Assembly (NCBI GenBank): GCA_027579435.1
Contig: JANBPK010001493.1
Coordinates: 1-61,356 of the forward strand
DNA from: Candolleomyces eurysporus
Taxonomy: Eukaryota; Basidiomycota; Agaricomycetes; Agaricales; Psathyrellaceae
DNA: 61,356 nucleotides
Reading direction: 5' to 3'
Shown: piece by piece, positions 12,143 through 22,238 of the stretch
Layout of the letters: every line of letters begins with the position of its first letter
Position numbering within the stretch: position 1 is the stretch's first letter
Made by a program: the position numbers and the translations under genes
Notes under the pieces: generated by a model
Told to the model about the DNA's origin: nothing
The model's input: only the letters and a program-made list of their open reading frames with translations
Databases searched by the model: none

Positions 12143-14679
12143 CTAGATCAAGCTCACTTTAAGAGGCAGTTGAAGCTCCCTGCGCAGCGTTTTGTCGGAT
12201 ACTTTGGCATCCGCTGTGGTCGGCTGGACAATCAAATTATTCTCCCACAGAACTTTCTTGCCGCTGGGAGCGAACTTCATGGTTTCCAGGAGATGGCAAA
12301 GAACGACCTCTACAGAAGACGGATGAGTTTTGAAGGACGAGTTTAATGAACAATCAAGAAGACGGAGACGCACTCATTTCAAGTTGAGAAAACTTGAATC
12401 CGATGCAAGCGCGACCTCCACCGAGGAAAGTCATCCTGATTTACAGATTAGTGATGCTAATTCAACACGACAACTAAATTATACTGACAAGTTAGAATAG
12501 ACGCCAGGAACCTTGGCTTCAGTGACAGTCTCTGGAAGAGGAGACAGCCACCGCTCAGGCTTCCACTCTGCCGCGTCGGGTCCCCATATCTCGGGATCAC
12601 AGTTACAGTCAAGGAGAGACATGATTATCGTAGTGTCCTTGGGGACGAAGATCTCGTTCATGAGCTTGCCGTCGGTCGACGTAATGGGCTTTGAAAGCGG
12701 TAAGACCATGTTCTTTCTCGCCCTGCGGAGGATGTTTAGTCTCCATGTTAGAACACGTTCAGAACGTGCACTCACTCTCTGCGTAAGAATGGGACTGCTG
12801 CATAGCTGTTGCAATCATGATTAGAGAGCGACGTATGCGATTTGAATTGCACTCACACTCGGAGGGACTCCCTGCAAACAGCATCTAGGTATGGCAAAGA
12901 AGTCAAGACGTCGTAACTGAGTTCTCCATGCTCTTTGCGAGCGTCCAAGATCTCTTTCCTGAGTTTGTCTTGGACCTGCGGATTCTCACTCAAAAGGTGC
13001 AGGATCCGCGATAGGGAATTGGCGGTAGTATCCATACCTGCGAACGTCAGGGCCCTGTGAAAAGGGAGCCCAACAAGTCAGCGACCCATAGAAGTCCATG
13101 GTATATACCGCGCAACGTACGAGATCTGCGCCAACAGCTCGCTTTCTGGTAGCCTATCTGCCTCTAACGCAGCATTATTAGCCTTCACTGTAGCAGAACC
13201 TCGTCAGAGAGATGTTCAGACCGGGAGAACGGATATACGAACAGAGGATGCTCATCACGTCTTTCCCTCTTCCAATTCTCCCGGAAATGTCTTCACCTGC
13301 TTCTAAAGAGCGCTTTGTCGCTTCAAAAATTTCGACTGAAGTATTATGCATGACGTCTGTCATGTCTCGAAGCTCGTGAAGCTTTTTCCAAGGGAGAAGG
13401 TCGACGATTGCCCTCCGGAATTTCGATGAACCTAACTTTGTCACGTATTTCACGAGGAACATTCGTGCAATTACCATTGCAATATCATTGGCGCCCTGGC
13501 TGTTGGAGAGAGAGAGATTGAAGTTAGTCTACCGACGACCGTGCGGAGAGAAAGATGTCTGACTTTAGGTTCCTGATGGACGTGTAAAACGGATGCTCCG
13601 GGGCGTCTATTTCGAGAGAGTCGAAGGAGAAACCGTAACCAGCTTGTCCGATGAGTTCAAGGGCAGTTCGGGTCATCCAAGAAAGCATGTCGATCTAACG
13701 AGACTTTGAGCATAGAGACTCGAATATTTCAAACCCCTCTCACTTCAACTTCTCCTTTGGAAACTTGTTGCACGAGGGTTTGCCGAAGCTACATCGTGTT
13801 TGTCAGTTGCTTCGTACTCGAGCAACATAGAGCCTACTCACTCTTCCAACCACCTCGTGGAAAATTGGGGCTGGAGAATGACTGGTCCGTCATGGGTTCG
13901 AAGGAGCAGATGACGTGTAGCACTCACTCATCTCTCGAATGTTAGCGGCAGAAAAGGCGGGGTTGAGAACTTTCCTTTGCTTCCGGTGGTGTTCGCCTAC
14001 AAACCGTCAATTTCAGCCTTAAGGACAGCTGAAGCAGAGGCATACCTAATGTTGTCACTATCGCGTCACCGAATATCAATCGACCCGTCCTGGATGAGGA
14101 TTTCATGAGTCATGAAAAAAAACCAAGACGAGGGAACAAGCATTTACGTGATGAACTCTTCGGCTTCCTCGTATATGTATTGGTCCTTGGGTGGGGTATT
14201 AGTTGTGTGAATATCGCGCAGAAGTTGAAAGCATACATTGAGAACTATTTGATGCAGAGCCTTGGAGTCGTACACGAAAAGGAGGCTTTCCTGATGTTCA
14301 GTGAGTAAAGAGGCAGCGGTTCATGGTCAGGTTTGTACGTTAAAAAACCCAGTGATCCTGGAGACTCTTCCATCTGAAAATAGGTGTTCTATCAGTCCCT
14401 TCGACTCCTATCACGGCGGTGAAGACTCACATTCACGAGCGAGCTTTTCGTGATAGCTCCAGTCCTCGTTATTCAATAGCCTCATCATATTCCCTAAAAG
14501 TGAATTCAATCTAGAGACAGTCTGTAAAGTTCTGACCTAGACCCACCTGCCCACCAGGAATCTGGGTTAGGACCTGGGACAATGTAGAGAGGGCTCTTGA
14601 GCGCAAAGCGCTTCAGGAGACGCCAGGTAAACCAAGTTCCAACGAACACGAGAATTGCCTCAATGGTGGGGGAAGTCAT
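12143..14679 (-). CDS. Cytochrome P450 monooxygenase (P450-A)
   Basis: Heme-thiolate monooxygenase, probably ER-anchored and oxidising an unknown small molecule. The start is the ATG at 14679 (MTSPTIEAIL), followed by a hydrophobic anchor and a proline-rich hinge (VPGPNPDSWW). The gene has many short exons. Landmarks in order are the C-helix segment HHRKQRKVLNPAF, an RTALELIGQAGYG segment, the I-helix AGMDTT, the K-helix ESLR (ExxR) and the heme loop FLGGGRACIG with its cysteine (FxxGxRxCxG), near 12.40 kb. The end is at 12143. All key residues are present, so it is probably functional. It is clearly diverged from the P450 copies at 39, 48 and 53 kb but of the same general clan. CYP family not assigned. 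Confidence 0.93.
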
Positions 14680-15349
14680 TGTTTCGCAGACGATGACTAT
14701 CAATCTATGCCCTTGCTTCTTTTATATCCGGATTGCAGCATCTCGGAAACACTCCAGAAAAGAAGTCGACAGCATATTTATTTCCGCCATTCGCATGAAT
14801 AGAAGCGTTCCAATCGAGCATGCCGACACCGTTGACAAAGACCAAGGGTATCGCGGAAACCAGGAATTACTCAAGGGTCAAGTTGGAGTGGTAAAAACAG
14901 ACCCTGATCAAATCAATAGTATGTAAGAGTATGTCGCGCTGTGCGAAAGTATACTACGAGGATTTCGGTCAGCTCTTTTGATAGGTAGAGCTAAGCCAAC
15001 TTACGTGTAAAGACCCAATCGCGGCGTTTGGCGGCTATGAGACCAAGAACGCCCTCGTCTGACAAATGCCGCGAACATAAGCAATTGCGCGTAAGTCAGA
15101 GAAGGTCTTTAGAGCCTGAGCTCAAATAAGACGGGCATGCTGGAGAAAAAACCTGCTCTCTCTCAGGTCGGTACAGATGCGGATCAGCTTGAGAAGACGC
15201 TTGTTCTTCAATATCGCTAGGATCAAGCCTTGCCGCCAACCAAACCTGTCGCATCACCAAGTAGAGATCCCTTCGTTCAGACTGGCGTAAACACGCCTCT
15301 CAACAAGAAAAAAAATGGCCGTCTATATGACCCTGCACCTAAATACTGA
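14680..15349. other. Intergenic, nothing recognised
   Basis: Spacer of about 670 bp upstream of P450-A and downstream of the small coiled-coil gene. No coding signal, repeat or RNA gene was recognised. Confidence 0.5.
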
Positions 15350-15961
15350 TTACCTCTGAGCGAAAACAAATAACTTGTGTTAGTTTTGTCACGATCTCCT
15401 TCATGTTAAGACTCACCTCCGTGTCTTCTTCAATAGCTTGTAGATTAGAGGGACTGCCGAGGGCCTCCCTTCTATCATCAAGATTATTCCCAATTTGTCT
15501 CTCTTCCAGCTCCTGGAGTTTACGCTCTTGTTTCGCCATTCGTCTCTCGAGCGCGGAGGAGTTCTTCTCATCGCCACCAGACGCAACCTTGCTTTTCCAA
15601 AGTGAATATTTCAGCAGTTTTCTCATTCTCCAATTCTTTTCTGTTTCGGCGTCAACGTCACGATCAGAACCAGCGTCGGATATCGTGTCGATGGACGCGA
15701 ACGAATTGGCGGGACTGCTAGCATTAGAATCAATTGAGGTTCGCTCTTGTTCCTTTAATTGTTGGACAGGAGCATCTCTGGCTTGTTCTGGCAACCAGTT
15801 GGAAGGTGAGCTCGGTTCAATCTGCAAGGAGTACCTCAAGACTCACCAGTGGTCATCGCAGTGGGGGCCATTAGCGAACGTGAGCCCGACGCTTCTGATA
15901 TTGGCTCTCTTGCGGTGTTAGCTGAGAGACCGCGCACAGAGGAGACGAGTTTCGAGAACAT
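15350..15961 (-). CDS. Small coiled-coil hypothetical protein
   Basis: A three-exon model reads cleanly. The ATG at 15961 (MFSKLVSSVRGL) opens exon 1. A GT-AG intron at 15788-15846 (GTGAGT donor) follows, then a long second exon. A second GT-AG intron at 15356-15416 contains a CTAACAC branch-like site, and a last two-codon exon stops at 15350. The product is about 160 residues. It is Ser/Asp-rich in the middle and has a charged helical C-terminal part with ERRMAKQERKLQELEERQ, typical of a coiled coil. The basic, hydroxylated N-terminus could be a mitochondrial presequence, but that is a guess. The gene is divergent from the M20 hydrolase, with a 267-bp gap. No family recognised. Confidence 0.6.
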
Positions 15962-16228
15962 CTTTGGGATTCGAGTGGGTCTCCCCAAAGTCGTCAGCCA
16001 CGACTGTCGTTGCACGCGGTGAGCGCTTGGATGGCAGGACCGTGAGAATGACCGACGCTCAAAGCGCCCGGTCCGGCAAATTATGCAGCACAGCCACCGC
16101 GCTTCTCAATGACCTCAACCTCCATATCGATTCCGAAGGCACATCAGCTGACCAGCTGACCAGGGCTCACTTTATCAGCCAGCCAGAGAAGTCGGAAATG
16201 CAAGTCATAAGCTTCTCTCGTTATCACG

Positions 16229-18402
16229 ATGTGCCAGTGCTCTACAGACAGTGAATCCAAGTCCACCTTCGATCTGACCCGCGTCTGGAGGCCAGACGAT
16301 GGGCAAACGCCTGCCCCACTTAAACCTGGTCCCAACGTGATTTACAGGGAGGATATTTTCGAGACGATCAGGGAGAAGATAAAGGAACTGGACCCTGAGC
16401 TACGGGAACTCAGTCTGGACATTCATGGTGAGTGGCTTTGTATGTCTAGAAGCCATCACCAACTAACAACAGCCAATACCAGCTCACCCCGAGCTTGGCT
16501 ACGAAGAATAGTCAGCATTGTCACCTTCTTTTCTTATGAACCGAGACTCAAAATACGCTGGAATGACACAGTCATGCTCACGACGTGTACACCGCGTTCA
16601 TGGACAAGCATGGATTTGTCGTGGACAGACAGTTCAAGATTCCTACAGCCTGGAGAGCGACGTACGAGGTTGGAAGTGGCGGAAGAACCATTGGAGTCAA
16701 CTCAGAGGTCTGCGATCATCTTGTCATCTGTGAAGTATTTGGCTGAGTATCTCACCAGATGGATGCGTTGAAAGGGATTGGCCATGCTTGCGGACATAAC
16801 CTGATCGGCATCTCAGGTTCGTTCTGCCAGTGCTATCTTCACAAGGGAACATTTCTGAGACAAAGATTTATCTGTAGGCGTAGCCGTTGCAATCGCAATT
16901 AGAGCTGCCCTAGAGAAGCATAATCTATCTGGAAAGATCGTTCTCTTAGGCACACCAGGTACGCGAACCTTCTGACCTTTGGTTTTCCGCTGATATACCG
17001 ACTTCAACCAACACAGCGGAAGAAGGTGGCTCAGGAAAGGTTGTTCTCCTCGAAAAGGGAGCCTACGAGGGGATGGCCGCATGCTTGATGTCAGTTCGCC
17101 CAGAGCAACTCAAGCAGACGAATATCTAACCTTGTCCCACAGGTGCCATCCTGCTCCCGGACCCGTTGGCTCTGTCAGCTTGAGTAGTTGCCTCGCATTG
17201 GAGAGACTTATCGTGGAGTATCACGGTCATACGTAGGATTTCCGTGGCCGCTATCGAGCCATCTTCTCACTGACCTATATATTCAAGCGCTCACGCTGCC
17301 CTTTCGCCTTGGGAGGGCAAAAATGCGCTTGACGCCGCCGTGCTTGGTTACAACAACATCTCAGCCCTCCGCCAGCAACTTAGGCCAACCCATCGCGTTC
17401 ATGGAATTTTCGAGGGCAAAGATTGGGCGCCAAACAGTATGTGTTCGCCAAGCATTTAGTGATCATACGGCGACTGACTGAATATTCATTTCAGTCATCC
17501 CTGATTATGCCAAATTTATGTACGTGGAGCGTTGCAGCGACTGGATGCGGTAAGCTGACATTCCGGGTAGATGCTACGTTAGAGCACCTACCGTCAAAGA
17601 GATGCAAGAAACAGTTAAACGCGTCATTCCCTGCTTCGAGTGAGTATTTGCCTCTCATTAGTCACTATATGTGCGTGTTTCTCATCATCGCAGAGCCGCT
17701 GCACTTGCTACGGGCTGCGAGCTCAAAATTGACAGATCAGGCGCAACGGGCGATCTGAGGCAGAACAAGGCACTAGGTGTGAACATCGCAGCGCCTACTA
17801 TCCGCAAACATGTCTGACACTCTCACAACAGGAAGTGAAGTTGCGAACATCGTTCTGAACAAGCACGGCGCTATTGACTATCAGTGGGGTATCAGCAGTG
17901 CGTCGACAGATTTTGTAAGTATTTCTTAAGCAAAAGGCTTAGGAAATGAGCACTGATCGGTCTCTGAATCAGGGAAACATCACATACGGTTCGTAGCCCT
18001 AACCGAGTTTGACCTGTTCCATATCTCATACAACATCTTCGGTTTAGCGTTGCCCTCACTTCACCCTGGATTTGGTGCGCCTTCTTACTAATCGTCATCC
18101 CGAAGCCTTTCTCACTGATGTTATTTTCATTTGCATTTCCACAGCTATCCCAACTGAAGTTGACGGCGGCAACCATACTCTTGCCTTCGCCAAAGCTGCT
18201 GCGACAGTCAAGGCTCACCAAGCGACTTTGGATGTCTCCGAGGCTCTGGCTGCGACAGGTGTGCGTGTGCTTATAGACGACGATTTCTTTGCCAAGGTAT
18301 GTACATGTTTTGGGATCTAGGGAAGGTACACTGATTGCGTGTTTGACATGGCAGGTGCAACAAACGTTTAAGGAGGATCAGATTTTGAGAGAGCAGTCTT
18401 AA
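16229..18402 (+). CDS. M20-family metallohydrolase (PM20D2-like amidohydrolase)
   Basis: This is a zinc-dependent amide hydrolase of the peptidase M20 / aminoacylase class, of the fungal type annotated as M20 domain-containing protein 2. The ATG at 16229 gives a short N-terminus, then NVIYREDIFETIREKI. Following introns out restores a continuous protein: AHPELGYEE, NSE|MDAL, GIGHACGHN, LGTP|AEEGGSGK, CHPAPGPVGS, a dimerisation (lid) segment with HRVHGIFEGKDW, ISSASTDFGN, DGGNHTLAF and DDDFFAK. The stop is at 18400-18402. At least twelve short introns are needed, and all checked borders are GT-AG. Metal-binding His and Glu motifs are intact. Members hydrolyse N-acyl amino acids or dipeptides; the substrate here is unknown. 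Confidence 0.92.
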
Positions 18403-18765
18403 AACATGTACGATAGCTGGAATGATATCAAGAATGCAATTGTTGCATACGGTGGTGCCCGAATTCCTTGTAGGTTTATTACTATCCACACAAAATATAT
18501 TCCTGGAAATTGTTTGGGTTGATTCTGCCGTGCTGCAATTCAGTATCTAATTTCTCTCAATGGACTTGCCTCTTTCACGAGCCCCTTGACAAGACCGGCA
18601 CAAATCAGCCAAATCAGGTCAGCTCTTAGAACCAACCGGTCAGCAGGTCCGCTCTCGATCTATGCCCCGTGCTTCTGATAAGCGCCCACGATACCGGCAA
18701 TCCATACATAAAGTTGGTGTGTGCACGGCAGATAGGGTCAGATTCCGACTCCCAAACCAGTCAGC
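18403..18765. other. Intergenic, nothing recognised
   Basis: About 360 bp between the M20 gene and the BTB gene on the same strand. It presumably holds the terminator of one and the promoter of the other. No distinct element was identified. Confidence 0.5.
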
Positions 18766-20055
18766 ATGGTCTATGCCACATCGACTTCGAGGGTGACTGA
18801 TTTGGTTTCGAGTAGCTCTCAGCCTCCTCGCGACGAGCCCTCCCCCATGAAGAATCATTCGAAATACTTCTTCGACGATGATCTTGTCATTTTCAAGGTA
18901 TGATCGCTACGGTGGTGACCCTTGTAGACCTCGTTTCGAGTCTAATCCATGGCCCCCTTTCTCAAGGTCGAGAGCACGTTGTTCAGAGTGCACAAGTATT
19001 TCCTGATCAAAGAATCGGAGGTGTTCCAGTCGATGTTTTCCTGCCCACCAGACGCCGCTGGTCCAGAAGGACAGACTGCAGATAGACCAATCGTCCTTCC
19101 GGAGGTCAAGGTTTTGGAATTCGAAGCGCTATTAGACGTTTTCTACGAACGGTGAGTTGCATAATAGGTCCTTCTCCTCTGCGAAAACTCAACTGACTGA
19201 TATTCCTTCGATCGGACTGTAGCGGCTACCGTCAGGAAGGACCGAGAATTGGATTGCCGCCCACCTGGGTTCCCAAAGAAGGTGTGAGCGGGCTTGATAC
19301 CCATGAAAGGCTCCAACTGCGCGAAAGGTTACAGTGCTTGCTCTCAGTTGCGAATCGGTTCGGTCTCGAGCAAATTAAAGATCTCGCAGTCAACGCCCTT
19401 GGGGAGGAGGGCTTAGTGAAGCTCGATCCAGTGGATAAGATCCTTCTCGCTCGCCAATTTGACGTGTCTGATTGGCTTCAGCCGGCATACGTAGAGTTAT
19501 GCCAACGCTCAAAGCCTTTGAGCACAACGGAGGCTGGGAAGCTGGGAGCAGAAACGGCGGCCCTGATTGCTCATGCTAGAGAAGTGTATCGGGACTCGCG
19601 GGCATACGCGGAGGCTTCCTACAACGATTTACCCTGGAACCCGGAACTGGATCAGGAAGCGGAAATTGCAGTTCGTAAAGTTTTCTTTCCGCAGACGGAC
19701 GGTTCTTTCGATGAGATTCGCGTCAAATTAGAAGACATTGAAATAGTCACTCAACAAACTGGATGCTCTCGAGCCAAGGCTCTGAAAGTATTGAAGGAGA
19801 GCGGTGGCGACCTAATTAACGCCAGTGAGTCGCCAATTCTTTATATCTGGCTCGAAATACTGATTTCTGTGGAGTCATGGCTGCCTCCGAGTAAAATCTT
19901 CTTCATTCATATGTACTTCTACGTCTTTCAATTCCATGATATTTTGAACGTCCGTTGCACGGTTTCTCCCCGCCTCTATTTTAGCCAACATCTTAGCTCC
20001 CCACAATAAGTTGACATCTCCCAACCAACCTGGACGATTTCTACCCCAGCGTTGA
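18766..20055 (+). CDS. BTB/POZ-domain protein with a C-terminal NAC-alpha-like UBA segment
   Basis: A four-exon model (18766-18897, 18967-19151, 19223-19824, 19985-20055) has GT-AG borders and totals 990 nt, an exact multiple of three, giving 329 residues. After a Ser-rich leader comes FDDDLVIFK, then STLFRVHKYFL and ESEVFQSMF, the core of a fungal BTB domain, and a helical middle. Around residues 270-305 is DIEIVTQQTGCSRAKALKVL followed by KESGGDLINA. This closely resembles the C-terminal UBA domain of the nascent-polypeptide-associated complex alpha subunit. BTB proteins usually mediate dimerisation or cullin-3 recruitment; the joined UBA is unusual. The last intron (160 bp) is longer than its neighbours, so the final exon is less certain. 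Confidence 0.82.
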
Positions 20056-20417
20056 ACGTTGAACTGCTAGCCTCTCGTGAATCCACAGGAAGTCCAGGTG
20101 TTTGGCAGCATCCGAAGCTCTAGCACTGTGGTAAACATTTCCCAGCCAACACCCTTTCGAAGGAAGTATTGGGGCGGGCGGTGGCCGGTTGGAGTCGATA
20201 CCATACTCGGGTCTCGATTCATCATGGCTTCAAGCACAGCGGAGGCCAGGAAGTTAGGGTTGGAGACGATCTCCTTGATCACCCAGCTAGGGATACCTCG
20301 AGGTATCGGGACAAGGAGGATTCCCAAAATCAATAGGATGCCATTAAAAATGCGATCGCAAGCATACAAGGGATTGTACAGTAATAATACTTGATTACAG
20401 AGCGAATTCGAATTCTG
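20056..20417. other. Spacer between converging genes, nothing recognised
   Basis: 3' regions of the BTB gene and of the alpha/beta hydrolase face each other here. A short plus-strand frame covers 20077-20394 without recognisable features. Confidence 0.45.
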
Positions 20418-21984
20418 TCACATTTTTTTGCACCAGTCCATTACTCTGTCCGCTACCCTGTCCACAAAATTAGCATAGTCCAAATTGTGCTGAGGAATAA
20501 AAANGTCCCGTGTGTGCCTCCACCTCGTCAGTGACACCCGCGATGGCCACCTGTTCCCAGTTTTCCCAACCTCCAAATACCCGCCCCAAACCTGTAGGTA
20601 ATACGACAAAGTGTCGCTTAGTGGGCTTGGCCTTGGTTTTCTCGAGATCTGACTGTCGTTTCTTCCTGAGGAGATTTCGTTTACGGCGATTCGGAGCTGA
20701 AACTTCGGTATCGCTCGTCGAACCTGAAATGTCTGGGTTTGGAGCCTTGGTGGTGGTCGTGTCGTATATCCCGGAATCCAGGAGGGCGATGTCGTTATCG
20801 AGCTGCTCTGCCTCAGCTTGCCTGGTGCTTGTGATGGACTGCGAATCCCCATGATGTCTATCCTTGTCCGTGGTATAGGTCCAGTAGTTTATCCATCGGC
20901 CATTCCACTCGACGAGGTTGGAGTATCGTTCCTTCAATCCATAAGGATCGAACATGCAGCTTCCGAATTGAAATCGCTCGACGACCCAGCGCTTGCTTGC
21001 GCTGAGAGGGTGGTCTGCATGTTTGCGGAGCCAGCGGACGACTGGGTCGTCTTCCTTGGAATGAGAAGCGAGTAAATCCGCGGCTTTGTGGAAGATGGGT
21101 GAGGGAGAGCGGTGTCTCCACGACTCCTTCCACGACTCCTCAGAATGAGTGGACGAAGACGACGAGGTTGTAGGAAAGGAAGCCACGGAGAGATATGAAC
21201 CGTCTACTGTCGGTGAGCCCGGCTGTCGTTTGGCTGCGACAGCGATCAGTTCGAGGACCGTGAACAGGGGAGAGAATAAGTACCATGTATTTGACTCTTA
21301 AAATCTTCCCATTCATCCGTCACTTTGGGACTGACGACATTTATTGCAGGGTGACGGTTCATCTCCCTTTCCGTGGTAATCTGTCCGCCCGATTTGTCGT
21401 CTCCGTTTTCATCCTTTGGTAAAAGGGACGCAATCCCACTGACGACGACATGAGGATGCATTCCGAGATAAGGGGTGTCGAAAGCGATCATCCCAGCAAC
21501 GCGTTTCTGCTTGAGACCCGGGTGCTCTGCATTCCTGGGGCTGGAGAGGTGGGTCGCCGCTTCTGCAGCGAGCAAACCTCCCATGGAATGGCCCAAGAGA
21601 ATCACAGGCCCGTCGGGTTGAGTGGTAAGCCTGGAGATATGTATAGTCAGACAACGAGTAGGTTCGACGGAATAAGATGGTACCATTGGAGAAAGTTCTT
21701 GGTAGCAAAAGAAAGAGGTTTTACGCTCTTGTAAGTGGGGTATAGGCTACTTTGGAATCGGATGTTCAGCTCTGGAGATACACTCGAGGAAAGCTTCTCC
21801 TGGAGATGCAGAGGAAATGCCTATGGAAAGTTCATCAGTCGTTAACTCGCTGGATAAGATGTCTGGTTCACCTGAAAGCTGGTATCATCCCCTGGAGCAT
21901 GTCAAATCTGCCTCAATTGAAGCGAAGAGAGTTGATGTTACCTTGAAATCCATGGATATAAATCAGGTGTACCAGCGTCTCCAT
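20418..21984 (-). CDS. Alpha/beta hydrolase (lipase-like, GHSMGG)
   Basis: Serine hydrolase of the fungal DUF676-like lipase type. The start ATG is at 21984 (METLVHLIYIHGFQ). Two short introns are removed to restore HGFQ|GDDTSFQ|AFPLHLQ. Next comes RFQSSLYPTYKS, then the nucleophile elbow LLGHSMGGLLAAE near 21.59 kb and FDTPYLGMHPHVV near 21.47 kb. A long C-terminal part with Ser/Thr-rich and RRKRNLLRKKR basic segments follows, then TGLGRVFGGWENW and a C-terminal VADRVMDWCKKM ending at 20418. The ambiguous base at 20504 sits beside an A run. The true tail lies in the adjacent frame, so the apparent frame break there is most likely a run-length error. Substrate unknown. Confidence 0.88.
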
Positions 21985-22174
21985 TTGTTCACTTGAGAAG
22001 GGTGGTAGTTCGACTGCGGTAACTGCATAGGATCCTGGCGATTGTACCGCCTTGGCATGGATTCGGCGTGGAACGATGATGAAATACTTGGAAACAATCC
22101 GGCCCGAGGTCGGTCATTCCCGAGCCTTGGCGCGGAGCTCGAAAGCGTGCTGGCCACGCCTGCCCTAAAGTGGA

Positions 22175-22190
22175 ACGCGTCGCGTCGCGT
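22175..22190. promoter_or_regulatory. MluI cell-cycle box (MCB) cluster upstream of MCM4
   Basis: ACGCGT at 22175-22180 is followed directly by two further CGCGT-type cores. It lies about 60 bp upstream of the MCM4 start and about 190 bp upstream of the divergent hydrolase. ACGCGT is the binding site of the MBF complex, which drives G1/S genes including MCM genes in yeasts. The position and clustering fit this role; binding here is inferred. Confidence 0.55.
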
Positions 22191-22238
22191 CCTGCATAAT
22201 TTCTTCCTCCTCCTGTTTCCTCATCGACCCCCGCCACG

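Noticed and set aside
15403..15921. 172-codon plus-strand frame
   Set aside because: The minus-strand three-exon model with clean splice sites and a charged coiled coil explains this region better.
16229..16771. Single 180-codon reading of the M20 first exons
   Set aside because: The frame runs through two introns; the family motifs AHPELGYEE and HAHDVY only join once those are spliced out.
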